In this document: one piece after another, positions 16,877-26,784 of the stretch
Layout: each line of letters starts with the position of its first letter
Position numbering within the stretch: the stretch's first letter is position 1
The notes under the pieces: generated by a model
The model's database searches: none
Told to the model about the DNA's origin: nothing
What the model saw: the letters and a program-made list of their open reading frames with translations, nothing else
Assembly: GCA_051814705.1 (NCBI GenBank)
Contig: JBPWQW010000006.1
Location: 101,207-165,206, forward strand
DNA: 64,000 nucleotides
Direction: 5' to 3'
Source of the DNA: Geojedonia sp051814705
Lineage (GTDB): Bacteria > Bacteroidota > Bacteroidia > Flavobacteriales > Flavobacteriaceae
Made by a program: the position numbers and the translations under genes

Positions 16877-19564
16877 TTAGAATTTAAAACCTAGTCTAGT
16901 AAATACATAAGTCCCATCTGATCCCATTTGAACAGAATCGGCCAAACCACCTTGATCCGTCCAACCATCAAATTGAGGAGTAGGGTAATTATTAAATAAA
17001 TTATTGGCTCCTAAAGTAAGTTTTAAGCTTTTAGAAAGTTCATAACTTAAGCTTAAATCAACGGTCATAGCTGCCTTATATATATCTGTTGCAATAGGAA
17101 AAAGCGCGTCGGCTTCAGCCTGTGTTGTGGCTGGGGTATCTACCCATTGGAAATCTTGGATAGTTACCTCACTAAATTGAGTTAATGTTACCATAGCATC
17201 AAATTTTGATGTTGAATACCCTAAATTTAATCCAAACTTATAATCTGGAGCAGCGGCTTTCAAATATGCTTGTGAGAAAGGTCCAAAGAAAGTAAACTGG
17301 TTAAGGTTCCCATTATGGATTTTATCAATTTTAAGTTTGTTTACATTTCCTATCAATCCAACCTTGATTTTGCTATCCTCGTTAATTGATGTCTCATAAG
17401 CCAAAACCATATCGATACCAGTTGTTCTTGTGTCTACACCATTTGCAAAAAATTGTGCAGCATCTACATTTAATGGGCCTAATATGGCTTGGTCAGTAAA
17501 ATTATCGGTTAAAATAATCCGATCATCAACAGAGATGGAATACGCATCAACCGTTGCTGTAAACCCTTCTTTTCTATAAGTAAACCCAATACTGGCATTT
17601 ACTGCTTTCTCTTCTTTTAATTGACCAATACCGAAAGCTTTTGTTACCGTACTATTATTTGCTGAAAGTAATGATGGTACAGATGCTCCTGCAACAATAT
17701 TATTAAAAATCAGATTGTAGTATAATTGAGCCAATGATGGTGCCCTAAATCCAGTTGAAACAGAACCCCGCATTGAAAATGCATCGCTAAATTTATATCT
17801 ACTGGCCAATTTAAGGTTAAACGTGTTTCCAAAATCACTATATTTTTCAAATCGCACGGCACCACTAATCAAAAATTCATTAGATACATTGAGTTCAGAA
17901 TCTACATATATACCATAGTTGGTCCTACTTCTGTCTACCTCATTGTCTGGACTGTAACCAGGAAAACCTTGTGAGCCTCCAGGTAAATCATCCCCATTGG
18001 AATCTTGAGCAACGGTTTGAGTTGCAGGATTAGAAATTGGCACACCGTTTTCGTCATAAAGGGCATAAGAAGATTCTTCGCCAGCAAAAATTCCAAAGTT
18101 TTCAGTTCGGAATTCCATACCAAAAGCAATACTCATACCAGCTGCTACATCCTCCAAATATTTGTTAAAGTCTATGCCTGTAGTATTTTGTGAAAGAAAA
18201 TGTCCACCTGCGTCAAAATCGGTAGGGGAAGCATCCTGCATTGAGGCATTGTTTGAGTTTTTAATGTAATAATGGAAATCGTTCTTTCCATACGTGTTGT
18301 TAAAATCTACGTTCCAGCCATTCGCCATTTTATGTCTTACACCTGTAGAAACGGAAACGTCAGTAATGTTTGACGTAATTCTTGGTGTAAATCCGTTGGG
18401 ATACAAACTAGGAACAGATCTATTGTCACCATCAGCATAACTATCACGGGAAAATGCATTGGCATCAGTATCCCTAAAATTTCTACCACCAAAGGCATAA
18501 AATTCAGTGTTTTCATCGACTGGGATAGCGGTATTGATCATAAAATTAAAACCATCTACACCTGCGCTTCCATATCCTTTTCTCCAAGAAAAACCTGGTC
18601 TTAAGGTATTGTTTTTTGAAAGAAACTCGGTTGTGAAATTGATAAACCCTCCATTTTTACCAAGGGCCGCGCCATAATTAGCATCAACTTTTACGGTTTC
18701 GCCATCAAAACTTTTATTTTTTCCATCCAATCTGTTTTTGCCTTCAACATTATAAAGTGTTTCACCAGTGGCATCTTCCCAACCATTTCCAATAGCGGTA
18801 CTGTAAGCACCATAAGTCACACCACCTGAAAAACCACCAGTATTATCCTTAAGCACAATGTTAATAACACCAGCAATAGCATCGGATCCATATTGGGCTG
18901 AAGCTCCATCCCGTAAGACTTCGATTCTTTTAATAGATGAAGCAGGTATGGCGTTTAAATCAGTTCCTGAATTTCCGCGGCCTCTCGTTCCAAAGACATT
19001 GACCAATGAAGATTGATGTCTTCTTTTTCCGTTGATGAGAACCAAAGTTTGGTCTGGACCCAAACCTCTTAATGAAGCTGGTACAATATGATCTGCACCA
19101 TCTGAACCAGATTGTTTACTGGCATTAAATGAAGGTGCAGCATATTGAAGAATTTCATTGACTTCAACCTTTCCTGTTGTGTTTGCAAGCTCTGCAACGT
19201 CCAATACATCCACTGGCACAGCAGTATCTAGTGCCGTACGTCTAGGACTTCTTGATCCAACCAAAACGATTTCATCCAAGCTCACGCCTTCTTCCAAAAT
19301 AACATTAATCGTCGATTGGTTATTAACCTCAATCTCTTTAGAGTTATAACCAACATAACTATAGACTAAGATTGAATTACCAGAAACCGAAATGGTATAT
19401 TTTCCATCAAAGTCGGTAACAACACCTTTGGTGGTGCCTTTTTCTGAAATATTAACACCAATTAATGGATTACCAGAATCATCTACGACCGTTCCAGTTA
19501 CATTTTGCGCTAATAATACATTAATGCTAAACAGAGTTAGCATGACTAGTAAAATGTGTTTCAT
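16877..19564 (-). CDS. TonB-dependent receptor with CarboxypepD_reg-like domain
   Basis: 895 residues. A signal peptide (MKHILLVMLTLFSINVLLAQ) is followed by a carboxypeptidase-regulatory-like domain (VTGTVVDDSGNPLIGVNI to YSYVGYNSKEIEVN, residues ~22-95), the plug (KVEVNEILQYAAPSFNASKQ, SLRGLGPDQTLVLINGKRRH, VLRDGASAQYGSDAIAGVIN), and a barrel ending in an aromatic strand (TYVFTRLGFKF). The barrel motif RGRGNSGTDLNAIPASSIKR is typical of receptors for unknown organic substrates. No SusD-like gene accompanies it, so it is not a canonical Sus-type polysaccharide system. Ligand unknown. It is divergent from ychF with about 145 bp between starts. Confidence 0.9.
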   Translation of the reverse strand: MKHILLVMLTLFSINVLLAQNVTGTVVDDSGNPLIGVNISEKGTTKGVVTDFDGKYTISVSGNSILVYSYVGYNSKEIEVNNQSTINVILEEGVSLDEIVLVGSRSPRRTALDTAVPVDVLDVAELANTTGKVEVNEILQYAAPSFNASKQSGSDGADHIVPASLRGLGPDQTLVLINGKRRHQSSLVNVFGTRGRGNSGTDLNAIPASSIKRIEVLRDGASAQYGSDAIAGVINIVLKDNTGGFSGGVTYGAYSTAIGNGWEDATGETLYNVEGKNRLDGKNKSFDGETVKVDANYGAALGKNGGFINFTTEFLSKNNTLRPGFSWRKGYGSAGVDGFNFMINTAIPVDENTEFYAFGGRNFRDTDANAFSRDSYADGDNRSVPSLYPNGFTPRITSNITDVSVSTGVRHKMANGWNVDFNNTYGKNDFHYYIKNSNNASMQDASPTDFDAGGHFLSQNTTGIDFNKYLEDVAAGMSIAFGMEFRTENFGIFAGEESSYALYDENGVPISNPATQTVAQDSNGDDLPGGSQGFPGYSPDNEVDRSRTNYGIYVDSELNVSNEFLISGAVRFEKYSDFGNTFNLKLASRYKFSDAFSMRGSVSTGFRAPSLAQLYYNLIFNNIVAGASVPSLLSANNSTVTKAFGIGQLKEEKAVNASIGFTYRKEGFTATVDAYSISVDDRIILTDNFTDQAILGPLNVDAAQFFANGVDTRTTGIDMVLAYETSINEDSKIKVGLIGNVNKLKIDKIHNGNLNQFTFFGPFSQAYLKAAAPDYKFGLNLGYSTSKFDAMVTLTQFSEVTIQDFQWVDTPATTQAEADALFPIATDIYKAAMTVDLSLSYELSKSLKLTLGANNLFNNYPTPQFDGWTDQGGLADSVQMGSDGTYVFTRLGFKF

Positions 19565-19682
19565 AATTAAATTATTGAATTAGTATATAACAAAAATAAG
19601 GGATTTTCAGGAAAATATATATGCTTGCATAATAAATTACGACTTAATCCTAAAAATTAGAACTATAATTGAAACTATGATT

Positions 19683-19690
19683 TATATTTG
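19683..19690 (+). promoter_or_regulatory. predicted -7 box of the ychF promoter
   Basis: TATATTTG matches the Bacteroidota -7 consensus TAnnTTTG exactly and lies 20 bp before the ychF ATG. No convincing -33 element was found at normal spacing. Confidence 0.55.
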
Positions 19691-19710
19691 CACCCTCAAA
19701 ATAACATGAT

Positions 19711-20805
19711 ATGAAAGCAGGAATTGTTGGGCTACCAAACGTAGGGAAATCAACCTTATTTAATTGTTTATCAAATGCAAAAGCGCAAAGTGCTAATTTT
19801 CCATTTTGTACTATTGAGCCCAATATTGGTATTGTAAATGTACCCGACCCTCGGTTAGAAAAATTGGAATCTTTGGTAAAACCTGTTCGTGTTCAACCTG
19901 CAACGGTAGAGATTGTGGATATAGCTGGCTTGGTTAAAGGCGCCAGTAAAGGTGAAGGCTTGGGGAATCAGTTTTTGGCCAACATTCGTGAAACCGATGC
20001 GATTTTGCATGTTCTGCGTTGTTTTGATAATGACAATATTGTACATGTTGATGGCAGTATAAACCCTATTAGGGATAAAGAAACCATTGATATGGAACTG
20101 CAATTGAAAGACCTTGAGACTGTAGATAAAAAACTTGAAAAAGTAAAACGTGCAGCCAAAACAGGAAACAAGGAAGCACAAAAAAAAGAAGCTGTTTTAT
20201 TAAAAATCAAACAAAATTTAGAAGCAGGTGTTTCGGTGCGAGCTTTGGAATTTAATGAGGATGATTATAATGATTTTGTAAAACCAGCACAATTCATTAC
20301 CGATAAACCTGTGATGTACGTCTGTAATGTTGATGAAGGAAGTGCCGTTTCGGGAAATGCTTATGTTGAACAAGTTAAGGAAGCCATTAAAAACGAAAAC
20401 GCCGAAGTATTGGTATTGGCCGTAGGTATTGAAGCCGATATTAATGAATTGGATGACTATGAAGAACGTAAGGTTTTCCTTCAAGACATTGGATTGGACG
20501 AACCGGGTTCATCAAAGTTAATTCGCTCTGCTTATAAATTGTTGAAACAACAAACATACTTTACCGCTGGGGTTAAAGAGGTTAGGGCATGGACCATCGA
20601 TATTGGGGCAACAGCTCCACAAGCTGCTGGAGTAATCCATACCGATTTTGAGAAGGGCTTTATTAGAGCTGAAGTTATAGCTTATGACGATTATGTAAGT
20701 TATGGCAGTGAGGCTAAAGTAAAAGAAGCTGGTAAAATGCGAGTTGAAGGAAAAAACTATAGTGTTAAAGATGGAGATGTGATGCATTTCCTGTTTAATG
20801 TATAA
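19711..20805 (+). CDS. ychF: redox-responsive ATPase/GTPase YchF (OLA1 family)
   Basis: A 364-residue YchF protein: Walker A GLPNVGKST near residue 7, the altered G4-type specificity motif of the ATP-preferring family around VMYVCNVDE (NxxE), and the C-terminal TGS domain ending KDGDVMHFLFNV. Typical segments include LPNVGKSTLFNCL, CTIEPNIGIV and IVDIAGLVKGASKGEGLGNQFL. It is an abundant ribosome-associated P-loop ATPase that in bacteria negatively affects oxidative-stress responses. A terminator follows. Length is normal. Confidence 0.97.
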   Translation: MKAGIVGLPNVGKSTLFNCLSNAKAQSANFPFCTIEPNIGIVNVPDPRLEKLESLVKPVRVQPATVEIVDIAGLVKGASKGEGLGNQFLANIRETDAILHVLRCFDNDNIVHVDGSINPIRDKETIDMELQLKDLETVDKKLEKVKRAAKTGNKEAQKKEAVLLKIKQNLEAGVSVRALEFNEDDYNDFVKPAQFITDKPVMYVCNVDEGSAVSGNAYVEQVKEAIKNENAEVLVLAVGIEADINELDDYEERKVFLQDIGLDEPGSSKLIRSAYKLLKQQTYFTAGVKEVRAWTIDIGATAPQAAGVIHTDFEKGFIRAEVIAYDDYVSYGSEAKVKEAGKMRVEGKNYSVKDGDVMHFLFNV

Positions 20806-20824
20806 TAAATTTATCATTTAACAC

Positions 20825-20859
20825 AAAAAGCCAATGTTCTCAACAACATTGGCTTTTTA
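20825..20859 (+). terminator. intrinsic terminator after ychF
   Basis: AAAAAGCCAATGTT and AACATTGGCTTTTT form a long stem with the 6-nt loop CTCAAC and a T-tract, 20 bp past the ychF stop. Confidence 0.92.
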
Positions 20860-20943
20860 TTGTTAATTACTTTACTCTATAGGGGTTTCATTTTTTAAGC
20901 TGATATACTATATTAGCATCCTATCTCAAATTTTTAGGTTTTT

Positions 20944-22809
20944 ATGTCTCAAAGTACCAGTTATACCGAAGATAATATACGTTCACTTGATTGGAAGGAG
21001 CATATCCGTATGCGTCCTGGAATGTATATTGGTAAACTTGGAGATGGATCATCTCCCGATGACGGAATCTATATTCTTTTAAAAGAAGTGCTGGACAACT
21101 CGATTGACGAATACGTAATGGGTGCAGGCAAGACCATTGAAGTTTCTATTCAAGGTAACAAAGTGTCCGTTCGCGATTTTGGTCGAGGCATTCCGTTGGG
21201 TAAAGTTGTGGATGTAGTTTCTAAAATGAATACTGGTGGAAAATATGACTCCAAAGCGTTTAAAAAAGCGGTAGGATTAAATGGTGTAGGTACAAAAGCG
21301 GTGAATGCCTTGTCCTCATTTTTCAGAGTGGAATCCACTCGTGATAATAAATCGGCTTCTGCCGAATTTGCCCAAGGTAATCTAACCAATAAAGATTTAT
21401 TAGATGATTCTACTAAAAGAAAAGGAACTAAAGTTTCTTTCGTGCCAGATGAACTTATCTTTAAAAATTACAAGTATAGAAACGAGTATGTCATAAAAAT
21501 GCTCAAAAACTATGTATACCTCAATCCTGGATTGACCATAGTTTTTAACGGCGAAAAATATTTTAGTGAAAACGGTTTAAAAGATTTACTAGCAGAAAAC
21601 ATCAATGCTTCGGATATGCTTTATCCTATTATTCACTTAAATGGGGAAGATATTGAAGTGGCCATAACGCATAGTAAAACTCAGTATAGTGAAGAGTACC
21701 ATTCGTTTGTCAATGGTCAAAACACGACTCAGGGCGGTACGCATTTATCGGCATATAGAGAGGCTTTGGTAAAGACCATAAGAGAATTTTTTGGCAAAAA
21801 CTTTGAACCTTCAGATATCAGAAAATCGGTAGTTACAGCAATATCCATAAAAGTTATGGAGCCCGTTTTTGAAAGCCAAACCAAAACAAAATTGGGATCT
21901 ACCGACATGGGAGGAAAACTGCCAACCGTGAGAACGTATATCAACGATTTTTTGAAAACTCAGCTCGATAATTATTTACATAAAAACCCAGAAACAGCTG
22001 AGAGTATTCATCGCAAGGTCCTTCAGGCCGAACGAGAACGCAAAGAGCTTTCGGGAATACGGAAATTGGCCAAGGATAGAGCGAAAAAGGCCAATCTTCA
22101 CAATAAAAAATTAAGAGATTGTAGGGTTCATTTTGGTGATACCAAGGGTGAGCGAAATCTTGAAACCACTTTATTCATTACCGAAGGGGACTCAGCTTCT
22201 GGTAGTATCACAAAATCCCGTGATGTGAATACACAGGCTGTTTTTAGCTTAAAGGGTAAGCCACTGAATTGTTATGGATTAAGCAAGAAAATTGTGTATG
22301 AGAATGAAGAATTTAACTTGCTTCAATCGGCTTTAAACATAGAGGAATCGCTAGAGGATTTGCGTTATAATAATGTAGTGATCGCAACCGATGCCGATGT
22401 AGATGGGATGCACATTCGTTTGTTGCTGATTACCTTCTTTTTACAGTTCTTTCCAGAATTGATTAAGGAAGGTCATTTATATATTTTGCAAACACCTTTG
22501 TTTAGGGTACGTAATAAAAAGGAAACCATCTACTGTTATTCACAAGAGGAACGCCGAATTGCTATTGAAAAACTAAAACCTAAACCTGAAATCACCCGAT
22601 TTAAAGGTTTGGGAGAAATCTCACCTGACGAGTTTGTGTACTTTATTGGTGAGGATATACGTTTGGATCCAGTGATGTTGGATAAAGATATGTCCATAGA
22701 TAACTTATTGGAATTTTATATGGGAAAAAACACCCCAGACCGGCAGGAATTCATCATTAACAATCTTAAAGTTGAACTCGATTTAGTAGAGGATATCCAT
22801 GCGGACTAA
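20944..22809 (+). CDS. parE: DNA topoisomerase IV subunit B
   Basis: 621 residues with the GHKL ATPase (IRMRPGMYIGKLGDG, LLKEVLDNSIDEYVMG, FGRGIPLGKVVD, GLNGVGTKAVNAL), the transducer, and the TOPRIM domain (FITEGDSASGSITK, ATDADVDGMHIRLLLI). It is shorter than GyrB, and its pairing with parC assigns it to topoisomerase IV. The KGLGEISPDEF segment is typical of type IIA B subunits. It acts with ParC to decatenate chromosomes. The next gene overlaps its end by 11 bp, and parC follows, so the three are one transcription unit. Confidence 0.93.
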   Translation: MSQSTSYTEDNIRSLDWKEHIRMRPGMYIGKLGDGSSPDDGIYILLKEVLDNSIDEYVMGAGKTIEVSIQGNKVSVRDFGRGIPLGKVVDVVSKMNTGGKYDSKAFKKAVGLNGVGTKAVNALSSFFRVESTRDNKSASAEFAQGNLTNKDLLDDSTKRKGTKVSFVPDELIFKNYKYRNEYVIKMLKNYVYLNPGLTIVFNGEKYFSENGLKDLLAENINASDMLYPIIHLNGEDIEVAITHSKTQYSEEYHSFVNGQNTTQGGTHLSAYREALVKTIREFFGKNFEPSDIRKSVVTAISIKVMEPVFESQTKTKLGSTDMGGKLPTVRTYINDFLKTQLDNYLHKNPETAESIHRKVLQAERERKELSGIRKLAKDRAKKANLHNKKLRDCRVHFGDTKGERNLETTLFITEGDSASGSITKSRDVNTQAVFSLKGKPLNCYGLSKKIVYENEEFNLLQSALNIEESLEDLRYNNVVIATDADVDGMHIRLLLITFFLQFFPELIKEGHLYILQTPLFRVRNKKETIYCYSQEERRIAIEKLKPKPEITRFKGLGEISPDEFVYFIGEDIRLDPVMLDKDMSIDNLLEFYMGKNTPDRQEFIINNLKVELDLVEDIHAD

Positions 22810-23278
22810 CAATTATAAGGTTAAAAACATTATCATATCAGCCTATTTTGTGCTGATTATTTTTGCTATATTGTTGGCAACAGTATTTAGCGGCTTTAGC
22901 CATTTGACGCCTAATCCAACATTGACCTTTTTTTTAATTTTTTCTGGATTTATCATATTATTCTTTTTTGTCCACAGAAATTCCAAATATTTTGAATATG
23001 ATAGCGATGGTATTAAAGTGGTTATAATGAATAAAGGCTTATTACTTTCAGATTATTTCAATTATAGAGAACACAAAATGGAGTTTGCTAAAGAAAATTT
23101 GGTAGCATATAAATTCAATAATTATTGGATATATAAAAGTCTAACGGTACATGTAAAGGATAGAAAAGGAAATAAAAGAAAAGAAACGTTTAATGTGACC
23201 TTAGTAGCTAAAAAAAAACGAAACTACATTAGGCAATCTTTAAGTAAAACGATCAAATTAAACAGAAAACTGGAATAG
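22799..23278 (+). CDS. small two-helix membrane protein between parE and parC
   Basis: 159 residues, starting inside the parE end (11-bp overlap, translational coupling likely). There are two hydrophobic helices, approximately 11-31 and 40-58 (IIISAYFVLIIFAILLATV and FFLIFSGFIILFFFV), then a soluble basic domain with strands (YFEYDSDGIKVVIMNKGL, YWIYKSLTVHVKD) that might be PH-like. I do not recognise a characterised family. The gene ends 3 bp before parC. Its position inside a topoisomerase operon is more likely a flavobacterial synteny trait than proof of function. Confidence 0.78.
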   Translation: MRTNNYKVKNIIISAYFVLIIFAILLATVFSGFSHLTPNPTLTFFLIFSGFIILFFFVHRNSKYFEYDSDGIKVVIMNKGLLLSDYFNYREHKMEFAKENLVAYKFNNYWIYKSLTVHVKDRKGNKRKETFNVTLVAKKKRNYIRQSLSKTIKLNRKLE

Positions 23279-23281
23279 TAA

Positions 23282-25963
23282 ATGATAGAAGATAACGAGG
23301 ACTTGAACACCGGACAGGAAGACCATCAAGAAACCATAACCAAGGTTAATGGAATGTTCAAAGATTGGTTTTTGGATTATGCATCTTATGTTATTTTAGA
23401 ACGTGCAGTACCTGCCATTGAAGACGGTTTTAAACCTGTACAGCGTCGGATTATGCACTCCATGAAAGATCTCGATGATGGCCGCTATAATAAAGTAGCT
23501 AACATTGTAGGACATACCATGCAGTACCATCCTCATGGTGATGCCAGTATTGCAGATGCCATAGTACAACTAGGCCAAAAAGATTTATTAATAGATGCCC
23601 AAGGAAACTGGGGAAACATCTTAACAGGCGATAGTGCGGCAGCGTCACGATATATAGAAGCGAGATTATCAAAATTTGCACTGGATGTTGTTTACAATCC
23701 TAAAATAACCGAATGGCAATCCAGTTATGATGGTCGTCGTAAAGAACCCGTAAACCTTCCGGTCATGTTCCCATTGCTTTTGGCTCAAGGGGGCGAAGGG
23801 ATTGCTGTTGGTCTTTCTACCAAAATACTGCCGCACAATTTTATTGAGCTTATTGACGCTTCTATAAATCATTTAAAAGGAAAACGATTCACTATTTTAC
23901 CAGATTTCCCAACGGCTGGTATTGCCGATTTTAGCAACTATCATGATGGGATGCGTGGCGGACGCGTTCGTGTGAGGGCAAAAATTTCTCAGCTGGACAA
24001 ATTTACTTTGGTCATTACCGAAATTCCATTTGGAACCAATACCACGTCATTAATCGAATCTATTTTAAAGGCCAACGAAAAGGGGAAAATCAAGATTAAA
24101 AAGATTGAGGATAATACAGCCGCTCATGTTGAAATCCTAGTGCATTTACCATCGGGTATTTCACCGGATAAAACTATTGATGCGCTATACGCTTTCACCA
24201 ATTGTGAGGTTTCTGTATCGCCTTTAGGTTGTGTTATTGAAGAGAACAAACCTTTGTTTGTTGGTGTTTCAGAAATGTTGCGTCGTTCGACAGATAACAC
24301 GGTACAGCTTTTGAAACAGGATCTAGAGATCAAGCTTGATGAGCTAGAAGAACAATGGCATTTTGCATCTTTGGAACGGATTTTTATTGAAAAGCGTATC
24401 TACCGCAATATTGAGGATGAAGAAACTTGGGAAGGGGTTATTAATGCAATTGATTTGGGGCTTCAACCTCACATCAAACATTTAAAGCGCGCCATTACCG
24501 AAGATGATATTGTAAGATTAACCGAAATTAGGATTAAACGGATTTCAAAATTTGATATTGATAAAGCTCAGCAAAAAATAGAAGCTCTTGAAGATCAGAT
24601 TACCGAAGTAAAACACCATTTAGCAAATTTAATCGAATATGCTATTGCCTATTTTACCAGATTGAAAAAAGATTATGGCAAAGGCAGGGAGCGCCAAACA
24701 GAAATCCGTGCGTTTGATGATGTGGACGCTACTAAAGTAGTTATTCGCAACACCAAACTGTATGTCAATAGGGAAGAGGGTTTTATAGGAACAGCTCTTA
24801 AAAAAGATGAATATGTGTGCGACTGTAGCGATATAGATGATATAATTGTCTTTACCAAGGAAGGTAAAATGATGGTGACAAAAGTAGATTCTAAAACCTT
24901 TATAGGCAAAGATATTATTCATGCTTCAGTCTTTAAGAAAAAGGACAAACGCACGATATACAATATGATCTATCGTGATGGTAAAGGTGGGCCAACCTAT
25001 GTTAAACGGTTTAATGTTACGGGTACAACCAGAGATAAAGAGTATGATTTGACTAATGGAAATAGTAATTCATTAGTCTGGTATTTTTCTGAAAATCCAA
25101 ATGGTGAGGCCGAAGTGGTAACTGTATTTCTACGTCAAGTGGGAAGTATTAAAAAGCTGAAATGGGAATTGGATTTTGCCGATATATTGATTAAAGGGCG
25201 GAATTCTAAAGGCAATTTGGTTACTAAGCATTCGGTTAAAAAGATTGAGTTAAAAGAAAAAGGAATCTCTACCTTAAAACCCCGCAAGATTTGGTTTGAT
25301 GATGCTGTACAGCGCATAAATGTGGACGAACGAGGTGAGCTAATTGGAGAGTTTAGAGGTGAAGATCGGTTGCTTGTCATCACACAATCAGGCATTGTTA
25401 AAACAATTTTGCCAGAGTTGACCACGCATTTTGATGAAGACATGATAGTACTTGAAAAATGGATTCCGAGAAAGCCAATTTCGGCTATTTATTTTGATGG
25501 CGAAAAGGAAAAGTTCTTTGTTAAACGTTTTATTATTGAAAATGAAAATAAGGAAGAGCTTTTTATTACAGATCATAAAAATTCAAACCTAGAGATTGTG
25601 TCAACCGACTGGAAACCTAGGGTTGAGGTTGAGTTTACCAAAGAGCGAGGTAAAGACCGAAAAGATAATATTGAAGTCAATCTTGAAGAGTTTATAGCTA
25701 TAAAAGGCATTACGGCGTTGGGAAATCAATTGACCAAGGAAAAAGTTAATCAGATTAATGTATTAGATCCATTGCCTCATGATGAGCCGGATGATATTCC
25801 TGCTAACGAAATCGAGGTGGTCGATGAAACCGAAGTATCTACTGAAATCACAATAGAATTAAGCACAGAAATTTCAAATAAAGAGCCTAAAAAATCTTTA
25901 AAAGATGACAAAACGAGCACCAAGGACAATTTAGATGACAAGGGGCAGACGACTCTGTTTTAG
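23282..25963 (+). CDS. parC: DNA topoisomerase IV subunit A
   Basis: 893 residues. The N-terminal winged-helix/tower region shows YVILERAVPAIEDGFKPVQR, QYHPHGDASI and the active-site Tyr124 in AAASRYIEARLS. The C-terminal beta-pinwheel region is seen as strands around residues 500-800. No perfect GyrA-box (QRRGGKG) is visible, which fits ParC rather than GyrA. An acidic, Ser/Thr-rich tail of about 60 residues ends the protein. Its partner parE is directly upstream. It cleaves and rejoins DNA to decatenate daughter chromosomes and is the target of quinolones. Confidence 0.93.
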   Translation: MIEDNEDLNTGQEDHQETITKVNGMFKDWFLDYASYVILERAVPAIEDGFKPVQRRIMHSMKDLDDGRYNKVANIVGHTMQYHPHGDASIADAIVQLGQKDLLIDAQGNWGNILTGDSAAASRYIEARLSKFALDVVYNPKITEWQSSYDGRRKEPVNLPVMFPLLLAQGGEGIAVGLSTKILPHNFIELIDASINHLKGKRFTILPDFPTAGIADFSNYHDGMRGGRVRVRAKISQLDKFTLVITEIPFGTNTTSLIESILKANEKGKIKIKKIEDNTAAHVEILVHLPSGISPDKTIDALYAFTNCEVSVSPLGCVIEENKPLFVGVSEMLRRSTDNTVQLLKQDLEIKLDELEEQWHFASLERIFIEKRIYRNIEDEETWEGVINAIDLGLQPHIKHLKRAITEDDIVRLTEIRIKRISKFDIDKAQQKIEALEDQITEVKHHLANLIEYAIAYFTRLKKDYGKGRERQTEIRAFDDVDATKVVIRNTKLYVNREEGFIGTALKKDEYVCDCSDIDDIIVFTKEGKMMVTKVDSKTFIGKDIIHASVFKKKDKRTIYNMIYRDGKGGPTYVKRFNVTGTTRDKEYDLTNGNSNSLVWYFSENPNGEAEVVTVFLRQVGSIKKLKWELDFADILIKGRNSKGNLVTKHSVKKIELKEKGISTLKPRKIWFDDAVQRINVDERGELIGEFRGEDRLLVITQSGIVKTILPELTTHFDEDMIVLEKWIPRKPISAIYFDGEKEKFFVKRFIIENENKEELFITDHKNSNLEIVSTDWKPRVEVEFTKERGKDRKDNIEVNLEEFIAIKGITALGNQLTKEKVNQINVLDPLPHDEPDDIPANEIEVVDETEVSTEITIELSTEISNKEPKKSLKDDKTSTKDNLDDKGQTTLF

Positions 25964-25991
25964 ACCTAAATTAAAATTGAATGTATCCTGA

Positions 25992-26783
25992 TTAGGGTTT
26001 CTCCTTTTTGTTCATTCTAAAGCTTAAAAACTCTACAAACATGGAGAAGGCAATGGCGAAGTATAGATAGCCTTTTGGAATAGCCCCTACAGTACTGTCA
26101 AAGAATTTAGTTTCCGAAAGGTGGGCAGCTTCTGTTATAAGCATAAAACCAATAAGGATTAAAAAGGCCAAACCTAAAATTTGCATACTTGGATGTTTAT
26201 CAATAAATCTTCTAATTGGATTTGCAAATCCAATCATAATGACGATAGACACGACAACAGCAATAACCATTAACAGTAAATTATAATTGTGATTTTGGTG
26301 CAAACCGTTGGTCATTCCAACAGCAGTCAGAATTGAATCGATTGAAAAAACAAAATCGATAATCAAAATTTGCACAATGGCATGAGACAGTGATTTTATC
26401 GTTTTATTTTTCGCATCGCCTTTATTATGAGAAGGTGTGTCTAATTTTTCTCTGATTTCCGAGGTGCTCTTAAAAATTAAAAACAGCCCACCAAGCAGCA
26501 GGATAATGGCTTGCACACTTATCGAAACGTCTAACCAAGAACTATTAAAGATGTAGAATGGTTTTGATAGGCCTACTAAAAAAGAAACAAAAAACAACAA
26601 CACAACACGTTGAATCATCGCTAAAAACAAGCCAATATTTGTAGCTTTATTGCGCAGGTGCTGTGGTAACTTATTTGCTGCAATAGAGATAAAGACGATA
26701 TTGTCTATTCCCAATATAATTTCTAAAAGGGTTAAGGTGAGCAATGCCATAATGGCGTCACTGGTCAGTAGAAAATCTAACAT
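25992..26783 (-). CDS. TerC-family membrane protein
   Basis: 263 residues with about seven hydrophobic helices. TerC hallmarks are LTLLEIILGIDNIVFISIAANKLP and IVQILIIDFVFSIDSILTAVGM, each carrying the conserved Asp in a membrane segment (GIDNI and SIDSI). Family members are implicated in metal ion (manganese or calcium) export or tellurium resistance, but substrates are rarely proven. The upstream small lipoprotein gene ends 1 bp before this start, so they form an operon. The end converges on parC with 28 bp between stops and no clear terminator. Confidence 0.88.
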   Translation of the reverse strand: MLDFLLTSDAIMALLTLTLLEIILGIDNIVFISIAANKLPQHLRNKATNIGLFLAMIQRVVLLFFVSFLVGLSKPFYIFNSSWLDVSISVQAIILLLGGLFLIFKSTSEIREKLDTPSHNKGDAKNKTIKSLSHAIVQILIIDFVFSIDSILTAVGMTNGLHQNHNYNLLLMVIAVVVSIVIMIGFANPIRRFIDKHPSMQILGLAFLILIGFMLITEAAHLSETKFFDSTVGAIPKGYLYFAIAFSMFVEFLSFRMNKKEKP

Positions 26784-26784
26784 G

